NCBI RefSeq assembly: GCF_047123305.1 | Contig: NZ_CP138918.1 | Span: 3,348,001 to 3,412,000 of the forward strand | Reading direction: 5' to 3' | Source of the DNA: Thalassobius sp047123305 | GTDB lineage: Bacteria; Pseudomonadota; Alphaproteobacteria; Rhodobacterales; Rhodobacteraceae | Length of the DNA stretch: 64,000 bases | In this document: piece after piece, positions 24,012 through 33,265 of the stretch | Layout: each line of letters begins with the position of its first letter | How positions within the stretch are numbered: the first letter of the stretch is position 1 | The notes under the pieces: generated by a model | Databases searched by the model: none | The model's input: only the letters and a program-made list of their open reading frames with translations | What the model was told of the DNA's origin: nothing | Translations under genes and position numbers: made by a program

Positions 24012-26477
24012 ATGGCATTCGTATTCAAATGGTTGATGAGATTGACCGGCGCGCTGATCGCTGTGGCGGTTTTGACCATGCTGGGGATCTATTTCCTCGC
24101 TTCACGGTCGCTGCCTGACTATGACAAAGAGCTGCAGGTTGCGGGCCTCTCGGCCCCGCTGGAAATCGTGCGCGACAATGCCAATGTGCCCCATATTCTG
24201 GGGGCTTCGGATGCCGATGTTTTCTTCGGCCTCGGCTATGCCCATGCGCAGGACCGGTTGTGGCAGATGATGACCCTGCGCCGGACCGTACAAGGCCGCC
24301 TGTCCGAAGTGTTTGGCCCCCGCACCGTCGAGATCGACACGCTGATGCGGCGGCTGGACCTTTACACTTTGGCGCAGGAGTCGGTGGCGCAGCAGGATGC
24401 GCGCACACAGATGGCGCTGAAAGCCTACGCCAACGGGGTGAACGCCCGTCTGGATGAGATCAACCAGAGCGCTTTGGGCCGTGGCGCGCCTGAGATGTTC
24501 CTGTTCAACATGCCGGTGGCGCCGTGGCAGCCTGCGGACTCGGTTGCGATGGTGAAACTGATGGCGCTGCGCCTCACCGGCCATGTGGACAGCGAGGTGC
24601 TGCGGGCACGGACCTCCTTGCTGATCAACGCCCCCCGGCTGCTGGATATCCTTCCTGACGCGCCGGGGGCAGGCATTGCCGCCCTGCCCCGCTACGCCGA
24701 CCTGCTGGACGCAGAGCTGCCCCGTTTCACCGAGACCTCGCCGCTGCCGCAGCACCCGCTGTCCCCTTTCACCCGTGCGCCTTTCTCGGGCGCTTCCAAC
24801 GCCTGGGGGGCAGCGGCCAGCCGCTCTGCCGCGGGCGGCACGTTGCTGGCCAGTGATCCGCATATGGGCTTTGCCGCCCCGGGCAGCTGGTATCTGGCGC
24901 GGCTGGAACTGCAACAAGGCGGCGTTATCGGCGCAACAATTCCGGGCATCCCAGCGGTCCTGTCGGGCCGGTCAGAGAACTTGGGCTGGGGCATCACCGC
25001 GTCTTACCTTGATGATCAGGACGTCTATGTCGAGGCGCTGAATCCCGAAAACCCCGAGGAATACCGCACCCCGGAGGGCTACAAACCCTTCCGCACCCGC
25101 AAGACCATCCTCGATGTGGCAGAGGCCAAACCGGTCACCCTGACCCTGCGGTGGAGCGACAATGGCCCGGTGCTGCCCGCCAGTTTTCAGGATCTCGGCA
25201 CCATCACCCCCAAAGGCCATGTTGCCACCGTGGCCTGGACAGCCCTGTCCACAGAAGACAGGTCGACCAGCGCCGCCGTCAACATCATGTATGCCCAAAC
25301 CGTGCAGGAAGCGATTGCAGCAGGCCGCGATATGGTAGCCCCATCGCTGAACATGGTGCTGGTGGACGGGGATCAGATTGCGCTGAAAACGTTGGGCAAG
25401 ATGCCCCGCCGCAACGCCGCCCACCAAAGCAGGGGCCGGATGCCCTCGCCCGGATGGATCCGCGAAAACCGCTGGCAAGGCAGCCACTCCTATGCCGCCA
25501 ACCCCGAGTTTGTGAACCCGATCGGCGGCATTATCGGCAACACCAACAACAAGGTCGTCGATCGCCCCTTCCCGCTGCACGTCAGCTATGACTGGGGCGA
25601 TACCCAGCGCATCCAACGCTGGACCCGGCTGATGCAAAGCCGTCAGGTCCACACCCGTGACAGTTTCATTGAAACCCAGCTCGACACCGTCAGCCCCGCC
25701 GCCCGCACACTGTTGCCGCTGATCGGCGCCGATCTGTGGTTCACCGGCGAAGCCGCACCTGATGGCACACCGGAACGGCAACGGCAACGGGCGCTGGCGC
25801 TGCTGGCTAATTGGAACGGCGAAATGAACGAACACCTGCCCGAACCACTGCTCTATGCAGCTTGGGTCCGTGCCTTGCAGGATCGTCTGATCCGCGACGA
25901 TCTGGGCCCGCTGGCAGACCAATATACGCAAGTGGAACCACTGTTCATCGAACGGGTCTACAAAGACGTCAACGGCGCCAGCGCATGGTGTGACGTGATC
26001 CAGTCCGCACCCGTCGAAAGCTGCACCGATATGGCGCGGCTGGCGCTGGATGATGCGCTTTTGTGGATCGACGAACGCTACGGCCAGGCGCTGGAAAGCC
26101 TGCAATGGGGCGATGCCCATCAGGCGGCACATGACCATCCGGTGCTGGGCGAAGTGCCGCTGCTGCGCAGTTTTGTGAACATCCGCCAATCCACCTCGGG
26201 GGGCGATCACACCCTGATGCGCGGGTTGGCTGCGGGACGTGGCGCAGATCCGTTCCAGAACATCCACGGCGCGGGCTACCGCGGGGTCTATGACTTTGCC
26301 GATCCTGACAGTTCGGTCTTTGTCACCGCCACCGGCCAGTCCGGCCATTTCCTGTCGCGCTACTATGACGACCTGGGCGAGCTGTGGCGACGGGGCGAGT
26401 ATATCCCGATGTCACTGGACCAGGATCTCGCCCGCGCTGCCGCCGTTGGGGTGACAGTGCTGCGCCCTGCCAACTAA
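24012..26477 (+). CDS. Penicillin acylase family protein
   Basis: The 821-residue N-terminal nucleophile hydrolase begins with a membrane/signal segment (about 8-30). The autoprocessing nucleophile is Ser262 in GASNAWG; the preceding part is the alpha chain and spacer (VRDNANVPHILGASDADVFF; GYAHAQDRLWQM), and the beta chain carries LASDPHMGF and GNTNNKVVDRPFPLHVSYDW. Such enzymes cleave amide bonds of penicillins, acyl-homoserine lactones or other N-acyl compounds in the periplasm; quorum quenching is possible but not demonstrable from sequence. It stands alone, convergent with hflX. Confidence 0.9.
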   Translation: MAFVFKWLMRLTGALIAVAVLTMLGIYFLASRSLPDYDKELQVAGLSAPLEIVRDNANVPHILGASDADVFFGLGYAHAQDRLWQMMTLRRTVQGRLSEVFGPRTVEIDTLMRRLDLYTLAQESVAQQDARTQMALKAYANGVNARLDEINQSALGRGAPEMFLFNMPVAPWQPADSVAMVKLMALRLTGHVDSEVLRARTSLLINAPRLLDILPDAPGAGIAALPRYADLLDAELPRFTETSPLPQHPLSPFTRAPFSGASNAWGAAASRSAAGGTLLASDPHMGFAAPGSWYLARLELQQGGVIGATIPGIPAVLSGRSENLGWGITASYLDDQDVYVEALNPENPEEYRTPEGYKPFRTRKTILDVAEAKPVTLTLRWSDNGPVLPASFQDLGTITPKGHVATVAWTALSTEDRSTSAAVNIMYAQTVQEAIAAGRDMVAPSLNMVLVDGDQIALKTLGKMPRRNAAHQSRGRMPSPGWIRENRWQGSHSYAANPEFVNPIGGIIGNTNNKVVDRPFPLHVSYDWGDTQRIQRWTRLMQSRQVHTRDSFIETQLDTVSPAARTLLPLIGADLWFTGEAAPDGTPERQRQRALALLANWNGEMNEHLPEPLLYAAWVRALQDRLIRDDLGPLADQYTQVEPLFIERVYKDVNGASAWCDVIQSAPVESCTDMARLALDDALLWIDERYGQALESLQWGDAHQAAHDHPVLGEVPLLRSFVNIRQSTSGGDHTLMRGLAAGRGADPFQNIHGAGYRGVYDFADPDSSVFVTATGQSGHFLSRYYDDLGELWRRGEYIPMSLDQDLARAAAVGVTVLRPAN

Positions 26478-26506
26478 GTGGAGCTGCGCTGTAAGGTTTG
26501 GAAAAT

Positions 26507-26554
26507 GAGTATTTTGGGCAAGATGAAAACGGCTTTCGCCTTGCCCAAATACTC
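26507..26554. repeat. Palindromic intergenic element (48 bp)
   Basis: GAGTATTTTGGGCAAG and CTTGCCCAAATACTC are nearly perfect inverted arms (one extra T) around a 17-base loop. The left arm is the same family as the minus-strand half at 15961-15981 and related to the GATATTTG...CCAAGAAGAA copies. It sits between the convergent penicillin acylase and hflX genes. Confidence 0.7.
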
Positions 26555-26583
26555 AAAAAAAACTGAGGCCGTCAGGCCGAGGC
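26555..26583 (-). terminator. Probable hflX terminator
   Basis: On the minus strand a GGCC-TGAC-GGCC hairpin is followed by TCAG and eight T residues. The stem is short, but the T-run is strong and the palindromic element lies right behind it. Confidence 0.5.
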
Positions 26584-26628
26584 AGGAAGCGCGCGCCGCT
26601 GAGGCGCGCACCTTTTGATTCACAGACT

Positions 26629-27906
26629 TTAAAGATCGCGGAAGCGTTTTTCCTGACGGGCGGTCCAGCGCACGGTGAGGTCAAAACCGGTTTCGGTCTG
26701 CTCTTCATGCGCCACTAGATCCTCCTGGAACAGCCAGGCCCGTTTGCGCCCTTCGGCAAAGCTCAGGCTCAGCTGGCTTTCGTGGGTCTCCGAGGCCAGT
26801 TTGGCCTGCACCGCCTCCAGCAGTTTACCCTGACCTTCGCCAGTGATGGCAGAGATGGCAAAGATCGCCTCTTCGCGGTCCGCCCGTTCGTGCATCACGG
26901 CGCGGGTGTCCTCATCCAGGAGGTCGATCTTGTTCCAGACCTCCAGCACCGGGGTATCTTCGCCCACACCAAGGCTTTCCATAATCGACAGCACGTTTGC
27001 GCACTGCCCCTCGGTTTCGGGGTGGGCGATGTCGCGCACATGCAGGATCAGGTTGGCGCTCAGCACCTCTTCCAGTGTGGCGCGGAAGGAGGCGACCAAT
27101 TCGGTCGGCAGATCCGAGATAAAGCCCACTGTGTCGCTGAGGATCACCTCTGGCCCGTTGTCGGGCAGATCGACCCGCCGCATGGTCGGGTCCAGCGTGG
27201 CAAAGAGCATGTCTTTGGCCATCACCTCGGCGCCGGTCAGATGGTTGAACAGGGTGGATTTGCCGGCGTTGGTGTAGCCAACCAGAGCCACCACCGGAAA
27301 CGGCACTTTGGCGCGGGCAGCCCGGTGCAGCTCGCGGGTTTTTACCACCTTGTCCAGCTGGCGGCGCAGCCGCACCAGCTGTTCGTCGATAGCGCGGCGG
27401 TCGGCCTCGATCTGGGTTTCGCCGGGGCCACCGACAAATCCCAAACCACCCCGCTGGCGCTCCAGGTGGGTCCAGGCCCGCACCAGGCGGGTGCGCTGAT
27501 AGCTCAGCGCCGCCATTTCCACCTGCAACACCCCTTCGCGGGTGCGGGCCCGATCCGAGAAGATCTCGAGGATCAGACCGGTGCGGTCCAGCAGTTTGAC
27601 CTTCCAGGCCTTTTCAAGATTGCGTTGCTGCACGGGCGTCACCGGCCCGTCGATCAGCACCAACTCGACCTCATTTGCCTTAAGGAGTTGCTTCAATTCC
27701 TCGATCTTACCGGAGCCAAACAGATATCCGGGATGCGCGCGGGGCAGCGGCACCTTGGTGGATCCAACCACCTCCAGATCGGGCAAAGCCGCCGCAAGCG
27801 AGATCGCCTCTTCCAAGGCGTAGTCTGCTCCACGGCGGTTTTTGTCGGATTTCAGATCGGGATGCAGCACCCAGGCACGGGTCGCGATCCGTTCATGTGT
27901 TTCCAA
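26629..27906 (-). CDS. hflX: GTPase HflX
   Basis: The 425-residue ribosome-associated GTPase has the N-terminal HflX domain (GSGKIEELKQLLKANEVELV; GPVTPVQQRNLEK), a coiled linker with GGLGFVGGPGETQIEADRR, and a G domain with Walker A GYTNAGKS (210-217), DTVGFISDLP and NKID. HflX splits stalled or hibernating 70S ribosomes. The gene starts directly after the hfq stop codon with no gap, so they are co-transcribed, as is usual in proteobacteria. Confidence 0.97.
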   Translation of the reverse strand: METHERIATRAWVLHPDLKSDKNRRGADYALEEAISLAAALPDLEVVGSTKVPLPRAHPGYLFGSGKIEELKQLLKANEVELVLIDGPVTPVQQRNLEKAWKVKLLDRTGLILEIFSDRARTREGVLQVEMAALSYQRTRLVRAWTHLERQRGGLGFVGGPGETQIEADRRAIDEQLVRLRRQLDKVVKTRELHRAARAKVPFPVVALVGYTNAGKSTLFNHLTGAEVMAKDMLFATLDPTMRRVDLPDNGPEVILSDTVGFISDLPTELVASFRATLEEVLSANLILHVRDIAHPETEGQCANVLSIMESLGVGEDTPVLEVWNKIDLLDEDTRAVMHERADREEAIFAISAITGEGQGKLLEAVQAKLASETHESQLSLSFAEGRKRAWLFQEDLVAHEEQTETGFDLTVRWTARQEKRFRDL

Positions 27907-28143
27907 TTAGGACTCTTCACCATCGTAAAGGTTGATGGGTTGTGACGGCATGATCGTCGAAATCGCGTGTTTGTAGACAAGCTGCGACTGGCCGTCACGG
28001 CGCAGGAGCACACAGAAATTGTCAAACCAGGTAATCACCCCCTGCAGCTTTACGCCGTTGATCAGGAAGATGGTGACTGGAATTTTGGATTTCCGTGTGT
28101 GGTTCAGAAAGGCGTCTTGCAGGTTCTGTTTATCGGAAGCCAT
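27907..28143 (-). CDS. hfq: RNA chaperone Hfq
   Basis: The 78-residue Sm-like protein starts MASDKQNLQDAFLNHTRKSK and has the proximal-face and Sm2 residues (VTIFLINGVKLQGVITWFD; LVYKHAISTI). It forms a hexamer that pairs sRNAs with mRNAs. The C-terminal tail is short, typical of alphaproteobacteria. It abuts hflX and is 155 bp downstream of trkH. Confidence 0.98.
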   Translation of the reverse strand: MASDKQNLQDAFLNHTRKSKIPVTIFLINGVKLQGVITWFDNFCVLLRRDGQSQLVYKHAISTIMPSQPINLYDGEES

Positions 28144-28298
28144 TTATGGTTACCTTTTTTTATTTTGCCGCTTTTCCGGCGTCCCTGTTCGTCAATAGGT
28201 CACACTATGTCGCGGGCTGGAGCGAGTTTCCACCCCAAAAATCAACACCGTATCTTCGCAGAAGCCACTGTGGCCGATGCGCGACCATGTCGGGCGTT

Positions 28299-29813
28299 TT
28301 AGCGACGCCAGATGTCCGAGCTGATCAGCGCAATGATCGCCAGCATCTCCAGCCGGCCCAGCACCATTGCGGCCACAAAGCCAAGTTTGGCCAGCGGCGC
28401 AAGGCTGGCAAGGGGGATGGCCTGGTCCGAGGCCAGGGTGATCAGCGGGCCAGTGGTCGACAGCCCCGCAATGGCCAGCACAATCGCCGCCTCCAGATCC
28501 GCTCCAAACCCGGCAAAGATCATGGTGAACACCGCCATCGACAGGGCAAACAGCATAAAGAAGATCCAGGCAATAAACGCCCCGTGACGCCGGATCCGAC
28601 GGCTCATCCCATGGGCCCGCCCCACCGAGGACGGATGCACCAGCTTCTCCATCTCACGCAGACCGTTAAGATACAGTGCCCAGACCCGCAGGAGCTTGAC
28701 GCCCCCCGCCGTGGTCGCCACCCCGCCGCCGATCAGCGCCAGCCCAAGAAAAATCAGCCCCGGCGTTTCCAGACCGGACCAGCTGCGTGCGGTTTCCCAT
28801 TCAACACTTTCAAATCCGGTGGTGGTCAGGAAAGACAGCGTGGTGAACAGCCCACCCCAGAGTGCGCGCAGGGCCAGCACCAGATTTTGCTCTTCTTCCA
28901 TGCTGTAGGACGCCACCCAATGCCGCAGGAACAGGATCAGTGGCACGCTGATGACCAGAACAAGGCCCAGCCGGAACTCCGGATCCTCATGCAGGCCACG
29001 CCGTGCTGTGGTGATGGTGTCGGTGGAAAAGGTTAGCCGCGACAGGGCAAACAGCATGAACAGCGCGGTGATCGCTTCGCCTGGCACCCCAGCGCGGGCA
29101 TCGCCAGCACCATCAAGCGGGGTGATGCCGCTGGTGGCCAGCACCGACATGGCATGGATCAAGGCCACAAGCGGGCGGTCGCCGGTGATTGTCAGCATGA
29201 CCCAAAGCGCCAGCGTCAGCCCGGCATAGATCGGTAACAACTGCGCCGCAACACGGATGATGCGGCGCTGCGGATCGGCGCGTTCAAAGCGGCCATGCAG
29301 CAGGTCGCTTTGGCCAGGCTCAGCGGTGGCGGTGACTTCAAATCCACCAAGGTTCAAGGGCGCCAGGATGGCGGCGGCCGCCACCCAGATCAGCGCCCCG
29401 CCCATCCAGCCGACCAGCCCGCGCCACAGATGCAACGTCGCGCTGAGGCGATCGGCATCAAACAGCGCCGCGCCGGTGGTGGTCAGGGCGGACACCATCT
29501 CGACATAGGCGTTTAGATAAGAGGTGGTACGCAGCGCCTCGTAAAACGGCAACGCCAGAAACAACGGCAGCAACGCCAGGGCAGCAAACAGCGCCAGCAA
29601 GTTCCCCATCTCGCCACGCCGCCGCGGCTTGGCGGCCCGGACCAGCCCGATCAGCACTACAAAGATCAGCCCCAGAAACCCCGATTGCAGAAAGGCCCGC
29701 CCCTCCGCATCAGACCCCAGTGCAAAAGCAAAGCTGGCCGGCACCAACATCGACAGCGCCGCGATGCCCGACAGCAGCAGGAACAGAGGTTGTTTCAGGA
29801 GGCCCGCCCACAT
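28299..29813 (-). CDS. trkH: TrkH-type potassium uptake membrane subunit
   Basis: The 504-residue protein has about ten to twelve transmembrane segments and the repeated pore motifs of the Trk/Ktr family (SALTTTGAALF; LATSGITPLDG; LTTTGFESVEW; LSTTGPLITL), each carrying the selectivity-filter glycine. It imports potassium with the cytosolic NAD-binding regulator TrkA, whose gene lies 12 bp upstream. Beyond it hfq follows after 155 bp. Assignment is clear, although the final choice of start among nearby methionines is not. Confidence 0.95.
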   Translation of the reverse strand: MWAGLLKQPLFLLLSGIAALSMLVPASFAFALGSDAEGRAFLQSGFLGLIFVVLIGLVRAAKPRRRGEMGNLLALFAALALLPLFLALPFYEALRTTSYLNAYVEMVSALTTTGAALFDADRLSATLHLWRGLVGWMGGALIWVAAAAILAPLNLGGFEVTATAEPGQSDLLHGRFERADPQRRIIRVAAQLLPIYAGLTLALWVMLTITGDRPLVALIHAMSVLATSGITPLDGAGDARAGVPGEAITALFMLFALSRLTFSTDTITTARRGLHEDPEFRLGLVLVISVPLILFLRHWVASYSMEEEQNLVLALRALWGGLFTTLSFLTTTGFESVEWETARSWSGLETPGLIFLGLALIGGGVATTAGGVKLLRVWALYLNGLREMEKLVHPSSVGRAHGMSRRIRRHGAFIAWIFFMLFALSMAVFTMIFAGFGADLEAAIVLAIAGLSTTGPLITLASDQAIPLASLAPLAKLGFVAAMVLGRLEMLAIIALISSDIWRR

Positions 29814-29825
29814 GGCAACGCGCGC

Positions 29826-31202
29826 TTAGAAGAAATCGATGGAGACCTGCAACAGGCGCTCCACCTCGGGCACATCCGAGGCCAAAGAGAACAGCGCCAC
29901 AACGTCGCCCTCATCGATGCGGGTGTCGGCCAGCGGTTTGTGAACCTTGTCGCCTTTCAGGACGCCGCCCACCAGCACACCTTCGGGAAACTCAATATCG
30001 CGGATTTTGCGGCCCGCGATGGGGGAGGTTGACAGCACCTCCGCCTCGATCATCTCAGCCTCAGCGTCCCCGATGGAGTAAACCGCACGCACTTTGCCGT
30101 GGCGGACATGGCGCAGGATCGAACTAACGGTGGTTGAGCGCGGGTTCACATAGGCGTCAATGCCCAGCGGTGCCATCATCGGCACCAGGGTCGGGTCGTT
30201 GATCAGCGCAATTGCCATCGGACAGCCTTCGGCCTTGGCGCGCACCGCCGCCAGCATGTTGGTCTTGTCATCATCGGTCACACAAAGCACCGCATCGGCA
30301 CGGTCGATATTGGCCTCAGCCAACAGCGAAACGTCCAGACCGTCGCCATGCAGAACAATGGTTTTCTCAAGAATATCAGCGGCTTTCTCGGCGATCTTAC
30401 GGTTGCGCTCTACGACTTTGGCCCGCACCCGTTCGGCCCGTTCCTCCAACGAGCGCGCAACCGCCAGCCCGACATTGCCGCCGCCAACAATCACCACCCG
30501 CTCTTGTTTCTTGGTCTCTTTGCCAAAGATCTCCATCGTGCGGTTGATGTCTTCGTTCACGGTGAAAACGTAGCAATCATCGCCCACAAAGATCTGATCG
30601 CTTGGTTCAGGCGCAAACAGCCGTCCGTCGCGGCGGATGCCAACCACAATGGCGCGCAGGGTCGAAAACAGATCGTTCAGCTGCCGCAACGGGGTATTCA
30701 CCACCGGGCAGTCCTCTTCGATGGTGATCCCCAACAGATGCGCTTTGCCGGACAGAAACTTCTCGGTGTCAAAGGCCGCAGGAGAGGCAATCCGCTGCAG
30801 CGCCGCCTCGGCAACCTCGCGTTCGGGGCTGATCACCACATCAATTGGCATGTGGTCACGGCGGTAAAGGTCGGAATAGATCGCGGTCAGATAGCTTTGC
30901 GAGCGTAGACGGGCGATTTTCCGCGGAATGGCAAACACCGAATGCGCCACCTGACAGGTCACCATATTGACCTCATCGGAGTGGGTCGCGGCGATGATCA
31001 TATCGGCGTCCCGCGCCCCCGCCTGATCCAGCACATCCGGATAAGAGGCAAAGCCCGCAATCCCCTGTACATCAAGCGTATCTGTGGCGCGGCGCACCAG
31101 ATCGGCGTTGTTGTCGACCACGGTGACGTCGTTCTTTTCACCCGACAGATGGCGGGCAATTTGCCAACCCACCTGACCTGCCCCGCAGATGATAACCTTC
31201 AT
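29826..31202 (-). CDS. trkA: TrkA, potassium transport regulatory subunit
   Basis: The 458-residue cytosolic protein carries two RCK (NAD-binding Rossmann plus TrkA-C) halves. The first begins KVIICGAGQVGWQIARHLSG, the second RVVIVGGGNVGLAVARSLEE near residue 235; the TrkA-C parts follow each (LLGITIEEDCPVVN; VLVGGVLKGDKVHKPLADT). It gates TrkH in response to nucleotides. It pairs with trkH downstream, separated by 12 bp. Confidence 0.97.
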   Translation of the reverse strand: MKVIICGAGQVGWQIARHLSGEKNDVTVVDNNADLVRRATDTLDVQGIAGFASYPDVLDQAGARDADMIIAATHSDEVNMVTCQVAHSVFAIPRKIARLRSQSYLTAIYSDLYRRDHMPIDVVISPEREVAEAALQRIASPAAFDTEKFLSGKAHLLGITIEEDCPVVNTPLRQLNDLFSTLRAIVVGIRRDGRLFAPEPSDQIFVGDDCYVFTVNEDINRTMEIFGKETKKQERVVIVGGGNVGLAVARSLEERAERVRAKVVERNRKIAEKAADILEKTIVLHGDGLDVSLLAEANIDRADAVLCVTDDDKTNMLAAVRAKAEGCPMAIALINDPTLVPMMAPLGIDAYVNPRSTTVSSILRHVRHGKVRAVYSIGDAEAEMIEAEVLSTSPIAGRKIRDIEFPEGVLVGGVLKGDKVHKPLADTRIDEGDVVALFSLASDVPEVERLLQVSIDFF

Positions 31203-31315
31203 CCCGATTTCCCCTTAAATCAGGCGCTTTGCATCGCATGGGGCGGGCTGACGGTCAATTGAATTGTCTTCTGCCTCGGCAAGCGACAGCCTATGGGGGA
31301 TTTAAGGAGACATAC

Positions 31316-31768
31316 ATGCAACGATTCGCATTGATCGCCGCCTCATTTTTCATCGCCCTGGCGGGCTGTAACTACACGCTCTACCATCAGGCAGGCAAAA
31401 GCTTTGGCGAACGGGACGCCGATATGACCCGCTGTGACGTCATTGCCCTGCGCGAAGCCCCGGTGGAAACCCAGATCCTGTTCACACCACCCCGGCAGGA
31501 AAAGCGCACCATCTGCGATCACGCGGGCAATTGCATCACCGAAACCTATTGGACCAAACCAGAACCCTACACCGTAGACCCCAACGAGGAACTGCGTGAT
31601 CGGGTGGCGCTGCAATGTATGCTGGACAAGGGCTATCAGCAAATTTCACTGCCCAGCTGCGAAGACGGCCAAGCCCTGTCGGTGCCCGCCAAAATGACCA
31701 ACATCACCCCCAACAGCTGCGTGGTCCGGGTCAAAGGCGGCGCCTTGCGGATTGCCCATCCAGGGTAA
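31316..31768 (+). CDS. Hypothetical lipoprotein
   Basis: The 150-residue product begins MQRFALIAASFFIALAGCNY, a lipoprotein signal with the lipobox LAGC. The mature part is small and rich in cysteines (CDVIAL, ICDHAGNCITETYW, LQCMLDKGY, LPSCEDG, NSCVVR) that could form disulfides in the periplasm. An AAGGAGA site precedes ATG 31316. It is transcribed opposite to ntrX and trkA and interrupts what is usually a contiguous ntr-trk block. No function is recognised. Confidence 0.8.
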   Translation: MQRFALIAASFFIALAGCNYTLYHQAGKSFGERDADMTRCDVIALREAPVETQILFTPPRQEKRTICDHAGNCITETYWTKPEPYTVDPNEELRDRVALQCMLDKGYQQISLPSCEDGQALSVPAKMTNITPNSCVVRVKGGALRIAHPG

Positions 31769-31785
31769 GTCCGCAACGGCACAGT

Positions 31786-31813
31786 GCTGCGCGCGTCATG
31801 GCCGGCGCGCAGC
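31786..31813. terminator. GC-rich hairpin between the lipoprotein gene and ntrX
   Basis: GCTGCGCGC and GCGCGCAGC form a perfect 9-bp stem with a 10-base loop between two convergent genes. No T-run follows on either side. Confidence 0.5.
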
Positions 31814-31831
31814 ATATAGCTGACAGACTGA

Positions 31832-33250
31832 TCAGGCGTTCTCGGGCTCGCTGGCGTCTTTGTCGACCGTCGCCACCCGCGCGCCGGATTTGTTGGAGGT
31901 CACAACCCCCAGCGACTTCAGCTTACGGTGCAGCGCTGAACGCTCCATACCCACAAAATTGGCGGTGCGGCTGATATTGCCGCCAAAACGATTGATCTGG
32001 GTCAGCAGATATTCGCGTTCAAACACCTCACGTGCTTCGCGCAAGGGCAGCGTGGCCAATGTGCCGGTCAGCACCACCTGATCATCATCACCGCCCTGTT
32101 CACCCGAGCCCGGCAGTTCCTTCGCCTCAATCGGCCCGTTGCCATCCCCCAGGATCAACACCCGTTCGATCAGATTGCGCAGCTGGCGCACGTTGCCCGG
32201 CCAGCGCATGGTCTGCATCAGGGCAATCGCATCTTCTGACAGCACCCGCAGCGGCAGCCCCTGCGCTTGATTGAACATCTCAATGAAATGTTTCGCCAGT
32301 ACCGGAATGTCTTCGCGACGCTCCTCCAACGACGGCACCGCAATCGGCACCACGTTCAGACGGTGGTAAAGTTCCTGCCGGAACCGACCGGCGGCAATCT
32401 CGGCATCGAGATCACGGCTGGTGGCCGAGATGACCCGCAGATCCACCCGTACCTTGTCGCTGCCGCCGACCCGCTGGAACTGCTGATCGACCAAAACGCG
32501 AAGGATCTTGGACTGCGACCCCAGCGGCATATCCGCCACCTCGTCAAAGAACACCACGCCGCCATGTGCCTGTTCCAACAGACCGGGCTCAACCCCGCGT
32601 TCAGGGCTTTCGCGGCCAAAGAGCACCTCCTCGATCCGCTCCGGCTCGATGGTGGCGCAGCCGACGGTCACAAAGGGCGCCGATGCCCGGTTGGACTGTG
32701 CATGGATGAAACGTGCAGCCACCTCTTTACCGACACCGGACGGGCCAGACAGCATCACACGGCCGTTCGATTTCGTCACCTTCTCCAGCTGGCTGACCAG
32801 CGTGCGGAACGAGGCAGTATCACCCACCATCTCGGTTTCATTGCTGTCCTGACGGCGCAGCTGCTGGTTTTCGCGGCGCAGACGCGAGGTCTCCATCGCG
32901 CGCCGGATCACCACCAGAAGCTGGTCGATGTTGAAGGGCTTTTCGATGAAGTCATAGGCCCCCTGTTTGATCGCCGCGACGGCAATCTCGATGTTGCCAT
33001 GGCCCGAGATGATCACCACCGGCACATCCGGATTGTCCCGCTTCACCGTTTTCAGGATATCGATCCCGTCCATCCGACTGTCTTTTAACCAGATATCCAG
33101 GATCATCAACGCCGGCGGTTCGCTGTTGATTTCGTTCATCGCCTCGTCAGAGTTTCCTGCAAGACGGGTTGTAAACCCTTCATCCTGAAGGATATCCGAG
33201 ATCAGCTCACGGATGTCGCGCTCATCATCTACAATCAGAATATCGCTCAT
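31832..33250 (-). CDS. ntrX: Response regulator NtrX
   Basis: The 472-residue protein begins MSDILIVDDERDIRELISDI with the phospho-acceptor Asp52, then an AAA+ domain with Walker A (SGPSGVGKE) and FFDEVADMP, and a Fis-type helix-turn-helix (RTANFVGMERSALHRKLKSL). The L1 GAFTGA loop that contacts sigma-54 is absent: after LFGRESPERG the sequence runs directly to GLLEQAHGG. It is the partner of NtrY, whose gene lies 15 bp upstream. ATG 33250 is preferred to GTG three codons earlier. Confidence 0.95.
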   Translation of the reverse strand: MSDILIVDDERDIRELISDILQDEGFTTRLAGNSDEAMNEINSEPPALMILDIWLKDSRMDGIDILKTVKRDNPDVPVVIISGHGNIEIAVAAIKQGAYDFIEKPFNIDQLLVVIRRAMETSRLRRENQQLRRQDSNETEMVGDTASFRTLVSQLEKVTKSNGRVMLSGPSGVGKEVAARFIHAQSNRASAPFVTVGCATIEPERIEEVLFGRESPERGVEPGLLEQAHGGVVFFDEVADMPLGSQSKILRVLVDQQFQRVGGSDKVRVDLRVISATSRDLDAEIAAGRFRQELYHRLNVVPIAVPSLEERREDIPVLAKHFIEMFNQAQGLPLRVLSEDAIALMQTMRWPGNVRQLRNLIERVLILGDGNGPIEAKELPGSGEQGGDDDQVVLTGTLATLPLREAREVFEREYLLTQINRFGGNISRTANFVGMERSALHRKLKSLGVVTSNKSGARVATVDKDASEPENA

Positions 33251-33265
33251 GGTCCTCACACCCCT

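Noticed and set aside
24972..26348. A 458-codon minus-strand frame inside the penicillin acylase gene
   Set aside because: The acylase motifs lie on the plus strand and the antisense protein is low-complexity and without signatures.
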